Origin: Liolophura sinensis
Taxonomy: Eukaryota; Mollusca; Polyplacophora; Chitonida; Chitonidae
Length of the DNA stretch: 64,000 nt
Direction: 5' to 3'
Assembly: GCF_032854445.1 (NCBI RefSeq)
Contig: NC_088295.1
Span: 63,471,249-63,535,248, forward strand
The first letter of the stretch is position 1, and each line of letters begins with the position of its first letter. Below, one piece after another: positions 51,101 through 63,100 of this stretch. Both the position numbers and the translations under genes were made by a program. The notes beneath the pieces were generated by a model. It saw only the letters and a program-made list of their open reading frames with translations. It was not told where the DNA came from and did no database searches.

Positions 51101-54100
51101 AACAGAGAAGCCAGTAGGTGTAGGTGTTCAACTTTGCAGCCTGTAAGCCTCATGCTTGAATTTACCTGCAGTGAAGATCAATAGATTATAGGCTAATTTG
51201 TACACATCCTCTTAGCTCAGGTCCAAATTAACACTGAACATGCTTAAGGTAGTATGAGATATATTCATGAATATATAATTATAGACAGGGAATGGGTTAG
51301 CACTGTGCACCTCCTAATGGGTGAAGCTTTGAAATGGGCATTACAATCTTGACTGCTTTGGGTATCACAGCCTACGGCCCACTAGGAAGTGTTTAATGCA
51401 GAGTACATGGATGGGGCCTACATGTACATACTCATGTTTTTAAGTATAACGTGAACCTAATTTTCAACATTCTCCTGTCATCCCACATGAGTCTGCTGTT
51501 AAGACCAGTGAACAGTAATGTGGATTGGAGCGTTGTTAAAACTGAATTTCCAGACATTTCTACATACTTCATCAGCATCAAAATAGAATACTGTAAATGC
51601 CAGAGTATTTGACTTGCCATATTATAATCAGAAATTAAACCATAAACCTATTTTATGAGAAACCATCGTCTGGATTGTATTATGATGTGTACTTTGAGAG
51701 ATTGGTTTTTTTTGCTTTTAAGTTACAATGTAAAAAAGGTTTTGGACGGTGATTTAATGTTGAGTGTATATATTTATTAAAAGTGTGATGATCACTGCAC
51801 GTTGTCTGACTGTAAAAACCTGTGTGTAAAATGCTGCTTTGTATATCAAACGGCTTTTGGGGTATCTGGCATGTGTGGTTTCCTCCAAGCTAAACCCATT
51901 TTCTCTGATGAGTCATGAAGATATTATAAAGATTCTACTAAACGTTATATTACAGGCGGAATATTCATAAATACAATATTCTGAGTTTTGTATGGGATAA
52001 GTGTTGACCTATCACTTCATGCTTACACATGGATTTGTTAAAATACACTAATTGTCAAATATTTTCTTTTTAAGTATTGACAGATATTCACGACTGAACA
52101 CCCCAGACGTCCAGGAGTTGAAGTCTGCCCTTGAGGCACTGGACAGATCCCGCTCTTCGACACCCGTACATGGAGATGGAGAGTTCCTCAAGGGGAGGTC
52201 ATCCAGGCCTGGCACTGCACCTCATCTTCACAAACGTCATGGATCTGCAAGGTGAACAAGTGTAATAAATGAGTTAATGTAGATAAATAAGGATATACAT
52301 GTATGCATTAGCAAGCTAATACATATAAATATTTAAAAAGTTAAGAAAATTTTGAATAGAGAGAACAAAGAAAAATGTAGCTTTAGAATGATTTATCTTT
52401 TTTATTGTTATTATTTAATTGGAGCTTTAAAAAACTTTCTTAGGAATTTAATACTTATGTCAAACATCTTATCTAATTTGGTTGATTGGGGCTTGATGCC
52501 AGATTCAAAAATTTCCCACTAATATCAAAAATGGTGGTAGGATTAATGGGCAGAGGAAACCAGAGAAATTCTGACTTTAAGCTGTACCAGGGAGAGATGG
52601 ATTTGAGCCTGCCTCATCATTGATCAGGAGCCAGTCAGAACACTGGTCCGGCCAAATTAGTCAGCGAGTCTGAAAGACATCTGTTCATCAGAAATGTTGA
52701 TGTTATGTTATGGTTGTGTGTGCAGGTCTGTGTCCAGCTCTGTCAGTAGGAATGGAGTACTGTCCTCAGACAAACTCGCCTCCTCTCTCAAGAGTGCAAA
52801 CTTCATCGACCGGACAAAGACAGGTAACACTACCTTATATTGATACACTGGTATGGTTTTATAGTAAGTGACCTGAATTTCTCCCCAGAAATTGCTACTT
52901 AAAAGGTAAACAAATGTCATGTTACTTTTGGTGCTGAAACTTACATTTTTCAGCAGGATGTTATCCTGCTTTTGTAACAAAATAAAATTCTAAGAATCAG
53001 GAAAAATGGACAACTTTTGGTTAAAATACGTGCGGGTACAGGTAAACACATTATGTTATTTCTACCACCCAATTAATCAGTCAAATATATAGTGTATTTT
53101 ACTGATATATTTTACAGCTACACACACTTGTAGAGAATTATTATTTTTATCTACTCTTTCTGCAGTCTCACCACCAGCAAAAACTAGGTATGCTTGGACA
53201 ACAGACAATGGCACCAGTTTAGTGGATGGAACCACTTCAGCGAACGGAGGCACTGCAGCATTTGTCGGAAAGAGTAGCACTAAAGAATTACCAAGAAGCA
53301 ACAAGGGTACTCTTATTCCAAGTGGCCAAGATGAGGTGGACAATGCCCAGGGGGAGATAACTCGAGAAGCATCCATTCCGGACTCAAATTCTGTTGATAA
53401 AAAAATTATTTCAGATGAAAAAAATTTAAGAACTAATGCAGTGGAAACTGCAGGGAATTTTCAAGGAAGTCCAGCTGTGGCTCAAGAGTTATCCCCCCTT
53501 ATTGAATCCTCAGATGCTTTGATTGTTGTGCATGAGAAATCCCCTTCCCCGCACAAGCATGTCCCAGCCAATGCTTTACCAAACACAGATTTCCACAATC
53601 CCCCGCTGCTTGAGATTTTGACCACATTCGATGAAGGAAGTGAAAATGACAGAAGAGTTTCGATTTCTGAGGAGCTTGATGAAAGTAGTGTTACATTTGC
53701 TGCTTCTGAAAAGGAAGAAGATATACCGCTACTGCAAGGTTTGTGCCTTAAATTCAGGCCAGAAGATAAGTTTTTACTTCAAAATGTTTGACAAACTAGC
53801 TAATTTGTGTACAATTGTTTGAGAAATTATTAAAGTTTGAAAAATGTGTAAATGAAAGTAAATTTTATGAAATGTAATAATGCAGTCAGGGTTTTGAAGT
53901 TTTGCTTTTACCCTCATATTTCTTGTGATGCCTTTAGTCACGACCTGATTTATTAGCAATCACAGCACTCCAGCATTCATTTTGTTTTTGGAATTTGTCA
54001 AAGCAATTACAGACTTTTATATAATTACTGCGAAAAAAAATAACAAAATCATGTTTTTATATGTTTATAACAATATAAAAATATAAAAAATTTTCACGGT

Positions 54101-57100
54101 AATGTGCAAATGGTCATTATATTAATTATTTTGGACTGTACAGAAATAGGTGACCAAGCTGCTGACAGGAGTGGGACAGAGGTCAAAGGTGAAGATCAAG
54201 TGAGGGAGGACCGGCCCTTATCCAGGTAAGATATGACAAGACTTTAAATCTTAGGAATTCTTTGCTGTGTACGTCATGATGAATACCTTTTCTGATATCT
54301 TTATACAACATTGTGAACTTTAGAGGTATGTTTTTCTATACTCATTATTAATAGAAGACATTAACTATAATTATGGTACAGTGATTTGATTTTTATCACT
54401 TGATTGTTGCTTAAGGCCATACTGAAAAATATCTCACTTATATACAATGGTGGTCATTTTTATGGGTTAAGGAAACCAGATTGCCCAAGGTGAACCACCG
54501 ACCTTTGTGAAGCTACTGACAAATTTTCCCATGTATGATATACAGTATAACATGACATTGGGAAAGAATAGGGGAAAACAGTGACATCACATATCAATGC
54601 CCTTGTTGGTCATTGTGGAATGCAGAATACATGATCTCTATTGTTTTCATGGTCGCCTGTATAAAATATACAGAAAGATTCCTAATTCAGGTGAAGTGGG
54701 ATTTAGCTCAGTGAGTGTTAGGCTCACAAGTAACCATGAGGTGGGAGTTCAATTCCAGACGTGAACTAGGAATTTCAATATTACCCTGGTGGACAAATAT
54801 AAATGGTCTACGCTAATTCCTCAACCTTTTCGCAAATGCATGCAATTTTTGTACATTTTCAATTTGATTTAGGAGACAAATCTACATTGGTAGGATTGGC
54901 CAGTTTCAGGGCTTCACAAAAAAATATGTTTTTATCAGCCTAGACAGCATAATGCCTTCAGAAACATGTAAAAAGCTTGAAGAATTACAGTACCTTGCTT
55001 GTATATGCTAGTATGTACATCACACATGACAAGGCTTGTCAGTAATTTGCCAGAGGTCAGTGGTTACAAAGGGCACTCTTGTTTTCTCTACTCATAAAAC
55101 TGACACACATTACATGAGTGAAAAATTCTTGCGTGTGACTTTTAACAAGTCAAGTAAGTCAAGTAAGTTTCAGTGTGTCCTCTTGTTCCCAAAGCCATTT
55201 AGCCAACATAATTTACACTACTACACTTGCAGTGATGTTGATGAGTGTCAAATATTAATTAGTGCACTTCTGCTTTTGATATCTCCAGCAGCTCAAGGTT
55301 GGCATCGAGACCATTTTACAAAATCGTCTTAAATTTCCATAAAACTTGCCCAATAACTTTGTAGTAATGATATGAGATAAACCTGACCAACACGCATTGT
55401 TCACATTAGCGTTTGCCATGGTAACCGACTATCTTAAATTTTCCTGGCTTTTGTATTTTAACAAATGTATGCAAGATGGTGCATATTAACCTATCAGAAA
55501 TATATCCAATGGGAAGAGAACTTCTGTGAGTATCTGGTTTGACGTGTCGACAGAAAATTTAATCCTGTTTACATTTTTTAAAATTTAATTTAACAAGGTA
55601 AACCTGTATTTTTTGATTTAATGAGTCATTACAACAGCAGGGATTCCCCGAAGCTATAGACACAGGCGACACCGGTTGGCCAGTCCAGCCTCCGCCTGCC
55701 TTGACCTGCTGGAGATATCTTCATCCAATTCATCATAGAAATTAAGATGCTAATTGTTCTTTTATACATAGATGATAAGTGTAGGTTTTCTGTGTTTTCT
55801 TCAGAAAATATAATCGATTTGTAATTCCTCAGAAAAAATGTTCTATATTGTACTTAGTTTTTATAGGAAAATTCGTTTTAAGGAGGTAAATGTTGAAATA
55901 AATAGTTTTCTTCCTCAAAACAGTGATTTAAGTGGGGTCTAGGTAGAGTTGTAAGATTTTCAATCTGTGTAGGTGTATAATACACAAATGACATATGCCA
56001 CATGTCGCCTGTAAGAAGTTACAAATTGAGTGTTGTATGTCACCCCACAGGATTTCTTCTACACACACTTCTCTTCAAGATGAAGATGAAGAGATCTTGG
56101 AATCTCTTAAAAACTGTGGAGAGTCTGCTGGTGAAGCCAGGCCTGTTTCATCAGGTGAGGAAACAGTTTACATCAGCTCTTCCCAGTCTCACTGTTTGTG
56201 GAGCTTTTTAAACGTTAAGCACGTTGGGCCGTTTGCACAGTGTATAAACTTTGGCTACCATACTTGCTATGTAGTATCAAGATGATGTGCATTACTGATC
56301 ATAGAGCAGTTAATTCATAAACCATGGCTCAGATTAAAACAAAAAATTAAAATCTGTTGCAGAGATCTCAGCTAACCAGGGCTTGTCCATCAAAACTGGC
56401 CATTTTAATGGGAGAGGGGCTTCAAGGGAGTTAATGCAGTAGGGCCTTATTTCCATTTGAGTATAAACTCCAAATGATAATTGACATTCATAACTATGTG
56501 TTAGACTGACTTATTAGGAAACATATTTACAAGTATCTGGTTATAGTGTGCTGCATCTGTAATTAATTATCATGGACAGGTGTTTATGTGCTACTTCAGG
56601 TGTGTGGGACCACTTCCCTACCTCACCTGCATGACCTAGTGTTATTGATTTTAACATAAGCAGATGAGCTCCAGGTAAACCCTATATCTAGAAATAGATC
56701 TCCACCCTTTGGTTTCCATGGAAACTGTGTGAGAAACCTTAGCAATTGGTCATACACATCAGATGAAGCCTTTTACTTGACATCATTGGTTGAAACTGGC
56801 TGACATGTCACCATTATAACTCTCTTGTGTTACCATGGTAATGCAGTCTGTAGACGCTGTAGAAAACTAGATGCTCAGGCAGTACAATATACCTTGACTG
56901 GGTACATGTATGAGGTATTTCATAGCATATTCAGTTTGAATATTTATCACATGCTGGAGAATTCAAACATAATGGGGTAAATCTTAAGTTAATTGTTTAG
57001 TTATCGCCCTGTTTTCTTCGTTCTTATACTCTTTGTCATTTTGTACATTTGATGTGCTACATGTATTTACCATATTGACATATCATATTGGTATTTTATA

Positions 57101-60100
57101 CTAATATCCGGAAAGTTTTAAAGTGGTGGAATCCCCAAAAATGCATTTTTGTGCCCATTAAAAGGTATCCTTAGCCAAATTTTTGTCAGGAATGTTTATG
57201 TCTGAAAGTGTTTAGAAATGTATTAGCATCCACAAAAGTATAGTATGTGACACAAGGAAATTGTTAACTATCGTATGTCACCTCCAGCCTTCCTCCTGTT
57301 GTTATGATGCCTGTTTGGTTTGTGTCAGGTGTGATATCTGCGAGAAGACCAGGATCTCGGGTGAATCTTAAAAACAGTCTACACACACCACTACTTCCTC
57401 CTGCTTCACCTATAGAAAGACCTGCCCCAGGTATGTTATTTGTTATGCAGTTTTAGCAAGATTATTATTAATAACTGAATGAAATTTGAAATTGATGATG
57501 GCCAAACACAGTTCCTGTATACTCTATGAGCGACTGCTTTTCTCTCAGCGGAAGGTTAATGTAATACAGGTTTGCCTATGTCAGTGTCTTTCCTGGCCAT
57601 ATTGCTATAGTGTTAAATTTCCATTTCCCCATAGACAGCCATTTATGTGAGGTTTTTTTCTTACTTCATCCTGTAATGGCCAATGAATAATGAGGGGTCC
57701 ACGCTAGAACGTATCTCTTGAAATCGTTCAGATTATTATTCTTAGTTAACTTATAAAATTGTAATATCTCGAAAACTAGTAAAGGCAGAAAAACCAAACG
57801 TTGGAGTCTTAATGAGGAACATATGAAGCCACTTTTGACGTTTTGTGCTGTTTTACCAGTCATGTGATTTAGCTGCCATTTTGAATTTTATTGATAAGTT
57901 AAAAAAAGATCTTCGTCTCCAAAACGGCTAAATCTATCGAGATAATCTTTTCATTTAGTTTTTTATGTGGATCACTCTACCCATTTTGTAAAAAACTTTT
58001 AGTTTGGTATGCAAATAAGGCCAAAACTGAGTAATGAACTTGACTCAAGAGTAGGTTAATGTTTAAAACTGTTTGAAGTCATTAAACAAACACACTAGCT
58101 GGTGCCACTTGACGTCACGATTACAAATCGGCAAGAATTATTTTTGTACATTGTGTTGTTTTCATGTTGAGACCAAAAAACCAACAAAAATTTGACAAAA
58201 CTGTCTAGGTAAATAACAGTGAGCTTTGACTGCAATTTACCATGGGAACGGGCATCAACTCTGCAGCAGTGTATTTTTTCTGTCTTTTGTCCTCAGCTAT
58301 CAGCAGAAGATCAAAGCCGCCTATTCTCTATGCTAGTCTTCAGTACTTGGCCAAGTGTAAATGATGCCTGGCAGCCTAGAGCTCAATTCCAGTACATTCG
58401 TTTTCATTTTTTTCCCCCCTTTTTTTTCCGATTATCATAAACTTTATAGAATCAGGCTACCAGAAGTGGTAGAGAAAGTTTTAAAAAAGTTTAGTAGCGT
58501 GGACCCCTGCAACACTGTTGGATAACGGCTTTAATTATTACTGTTATCATTTTCCCATATAGTTCAAATCATGAGTTCATTCCCCAGTTCACTATTAATC
58601 ATAGGTGTCCCCTGCTGGGGGCCACAAGATCTTAACCAGTAGATTACCTGTCCAAAGACACCCTCTGCTTACATGCTCTTGGTGACTTGTTTTATGTCAA
58701 AAGACCAATTCAGGTGAGGTGATGGGGGTTTCCTCACCTCATAAACCTGGTGCTAGTTTCACCAAAATGTCGTACATTTCTGATAATCGCACATATAGGA
58801 CAATGGTAATAGTTATGTGCACAATATTGTACAACTAATGTACAATGTAAAAATGTTGTGCACCACTTTGTGAACCTGGGCCCAGATCTCTCTGTTTGAG
58901 AGCAAAAGGAAATATGTTCTTCACCAGGAAAGGTTAATCATTGATCTATTAATGGGACTTTGGTGGCAATTTGCGCGGTCTAGCATTCACTGAAAACCAC
59001 TTGTCCTCCAACAGTATGGTGTGCATATCTGTACGTCACGTGGGAAAGTGGATGAGTAACTTGCCAAAGGTAAGTGGTTTACTCTAGTTTCCTCCACTCA
59101 GAAAAATGATTGTAAAATCATTGTATAAGTAAAAAATTCAGGAATACGGTGTTTAATAAGAGTGGAGTAAATAAATGAAAAACTCACTGACTGTGTCTTC
59201 TGTTTACAGCCAGCAGTCCTGTAGGGTTTTTCCAGACTATAGAGAAAGATGAGATCTTGGAGCAGTCGGAGAATGAGACATCGGGGATACATGCACCTGT
59301 AGAATCCTGCTCTCTGGACGATGACCAGGCATGGCCAGATAACCCTGATGTCAAAAGTTCCACTCCCACAAACTTTGAGCTCCTTGCCAAGTCTGCCACC
59401 GAAGAGACGCCTGTTACTGCTGAAGAGAGTAAATTAGTACTGCCCACATCAACAACAACAGGAGTATCTGTGGCAACAGAGGCTTCTAAAGACAACAGGG
59501 AAGCAGTTGCTAAGGAGGCTACCTCTGATCCTGCTGCCCCTCCGGACATGAAGCTAGTGGTGGATATCCCCCGTCCAGGCACTACAGAGAATGTGACTGG
59601 TCAAGTGACCCCTGACCCTGGACAGAGGTCAGGGGTTGACGGAAATGTGACATCTCCTACACCCTCTAATGGCACTGATTGTAAGGTTAGTCCAACTCTA
59701 GCCTGTGTTGTCGTACAAATTTTACCTTGCATCAATGAATAAATGAATGTTATTTGTGTTCTAATTGTCAAAGTTGCATGATCTTTGACTGATATGTCCC
59801 TCAGGACATTTACCAAAATGTATTTATGATTAGAAGTTTTTTTATTGTGGCACATGTCTTTATGTATATATATTCCATGTTGGATATTTGAGGGTACTTA
59901 TTCTTACTGTGGAAGTTTTAATGCATGTTAAATTATTTTAAAATTTCGCCCATTACTGGATTGCAAATTTTGCTTGATTCTGTGAGTTTTTTTGAGCCTC
60001 TGTGTTGAAAATAGGATGATATTCTATCATAGTTTCAGCACCAAAAGCAGTATTGTTCAAAAAATTTATTGGTCTCTAGAAATGTCCTTTTTTGGGCTAA

Positions 60101-63100
60101 ATTGTAGGCCATTTACAATATTTTTGTATGAAATGTTTGATCTTTTCCCACTCATTTGCTACTTTGAGTAGGAAACAGTGAACTCTTGCTGAAAACTTGA
60201 GTTGCAAAGTTTAATACTAATGTGTTGTCATATACAGAAAACTTAAGGCTTAAAAACTTAAAAAAGCTTTGCTCAGACACAGTAGTTGGCTATGTTTAAA
60301 CGTAGATTTCAATCTTAACACCAACAGGAGCAGACTTTACCAGATTACTTCTCTGACAGAGCGTCCATCACCAGTGAGAAGTACAGCTCTGGTATGCACA
60401 TCTCCCAGTGCCAGCAGCCAAGTACAGGGGAGGGACATAAGGAGGCAAGCACCCACAAGAAAAAAAATTAGAAAGAAAATGGATGAAAGTAACATCTTAT
60501 CACTCTTGGCATATGAGAAGAATTTTGTCTGACCTAGATAGGTTATTATATAATGTCTGTGAAGTTTATATGTGCCATTACCTCAACAATTAATACACTG
60601 AAGCCTTCTTCAAAGTTATACTTTACTTTGTTGGGGATTTAGAGTAGTTGAGATGCAACAAATAAGTGTAGATGCCAAAAGGCATGATCTGCGTCTGTTT
60701 TGTGTTTGTAGAAACATGAGTCTCCGATTCAAGATGAAACAGGAAAACTGACCAAAGAGTCAGTGATTAAGGACACGCCTTTTACATCAAAGTCCTCATT
60801 ACACGCAATACGGATGAGGTCATCTTCTCCTACATTCACCCCACCCTTACCGTCACCCTCAAGTGGAGCAGATAAGACTCAAGGCACACCCACACCTATC
60901 ACACCAAGACCTCCCTCTGGGTCCCCACCAGCCAAGACACGACCCTTCAGAAAAACCAGCCCTAAGACTCAACCTGATATCATCCGTAAGTTTGTGAAAT
61001 TTTGTAAGCCTAAATGGAGCATTTTCTGTGTACCTCCTAATTTCTAGCCATAAGCTTCATTGAATGACAAGTTATTGAAAAATTGGAGAGGTAGAGTATT
61101 AATTGTGGTGAGGTACAGAAATATTGGTAAGGTACATTAAATGTGGTTATGAACAGAAATAATGGTTTGGTACAAGGATAGTTGTGAGGTACATAATGGT
61201 GGTGAGGTACAGAAATCGTGCAGAAATACTGCACAGAAATAAATGTGAGTTACAGAAATAGTGGGTAAGTATAGGAGTAGTGGTGAGGTGTACAAATCAT
61301 GGTGAGGTACAGAAATAGTGGTGGGTACAGAATTAATGGTAGGTATAGAAATAGTGGTGGGTACAGAATTAATGGTAGGTATAGAAATAGTGGTGGGTAC
61401 AGAAGTAATGGTAGGTATAGAAATAGTGGTGGGTACAGAATTAATGGTAGGTATAGAAATAGTGGTGGGTACAGAAGTAATGGTAGGTATAGAAATAGTG
61501 GCGAGATAATTAAGCACCAGTCAAAGAGTCATTTTGATTGTTTTGACAGCTCCTTCCTCCCCGGACACACTGGTAAGAAACCTCAAGTCCCAGACAGAGA
61601 TCCTGAAGGACACACATGTCAGCGTAGTCAGACCCGTGCAGGTAAGGCATGGTCAAGCCAAGAAAATACTGAACACATACTGAGAGGTTAACCTTTCAGT
61701 GCTAGAAAACAATTAATGTCATAATTTATTCATGAATTTTAACTGGTGGCTGAAGTTGTGACTATGTAAATTACAGGCAACCCCTAAGTATTGTATGGAA
61801 ATTTTTCCTGTAAAAGAAAAATCACAAACTGATTGCTATACTCTCAATTTGCGAGCCAAATATAAACTGATATTTTGTGATGATTTGTGATTGATACGTG
61901 TGCATGTTGATTCCTCGCTCATCACAGTCTGAAGCCAAACCTCGCGTCAAAAACCCATCAGCCTCATCCAAACGTGGTAAAAAATCAAAGTCAAGCAGGA
62001 CAAAGAAGTTAGCGGAGATAGAAGCTGAGATGTTTGAGGCAGAAGAGAAAGAAATAGCCAAAAGGGTATGTGAAGGTTATCAGAATGAACAAGCAGAAAG
62101 GCTGCAAAAATATATCTTACTCTGCTTCTTAAGGCTGCCCTGTTTAGTCAGTAGTCTTGCGATTAAATTCCACTTAGCTTGTTGATTTTGATCTCTGATT
62201 TTCTTAGTAAAAAAAATTGATAAATTGTTTATTATTTTTCTTTGACCCATCTACCTAGAAGACAGCAAATGTTGGTTTTATGTATTTCAGAAACTGGAGA
62301 TAAAGGTAAAAAAGTTAGAACAGCAGATTATTGCCAAAGAGATTCTGAGACGAGAACAGATGGCTGAGGCTGAGAAACTGAGACAGGTGAGCGGTATGAG
62401 AGGTGTTTGTGCTATTTCGATTCTTCTGAAATATTTGATGACATTGTAATAAGCAGGTTTATGTTTTTTTTGTTCAGGAAGTATTTTGAAACTTTTCTTG
62501 AATTGGTCTCAGACTAATGTGTTAAAACCAGCAGAAACAGGCTTAACAAAATGGGTTTTAAGTTGGAAATGGGTGGCAACAAAGCTAAAACTGTTTTATC
62601 TTCTTAGTAAGAGGTCATGCTGTTGTGTACAACTCAACTTACAGATGTTCAGAAATGAACCTATTCCATTTTTCACTTTCTTGCGATTGCATGTTGACAG
62701 GAGTACCAGCTTCAGCTTGAAGCCATCGAGCGAGAGGCAGAGGAATTGAGACAAGCTGAGGAGGATGCCAAGGTCACCATGGAGATGACCCGAAGGTCGC
62801 AACGGGAAGATCGGGAACAGAAACGCAAAGATGAGTTGGAGCGCAAGAAGCAGCTAGCAATACAGAACAGGGAGCGTGAGAAGAAGATGATGGAGTCTGC
62901 TCGTCAGAAGGAGCAGGAGATGTTGGCGAGCATTGGAGATGATGAGATGAGGACCAGTTTGATTGATGAGATGGAGAGGAAGAGAGATGAGGAGGAACGA
63001 CTGGCCCTTGAGAGGTTTGAGGTGAGTGCGGCAGAGATGGGGTGGGTAGAGGGTGTATGATGTTACTAGTTAACAGATTTCAACAATAGGAGAAGATAGA

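Noticed and set aside
54695-54790. Possible functional tRNA gene (good A and B boxes)
   Set aside because: No pairing acceptor stem and no clear anticodon arm; a SINE head explains it better.
61137-61691. Repetitive proteins on both strands at the minisatellite
   Set aside because: Both arise from the 36-bp unit being a multiple of three; the + frame differs from the frame of exon 13 and has no splice support.
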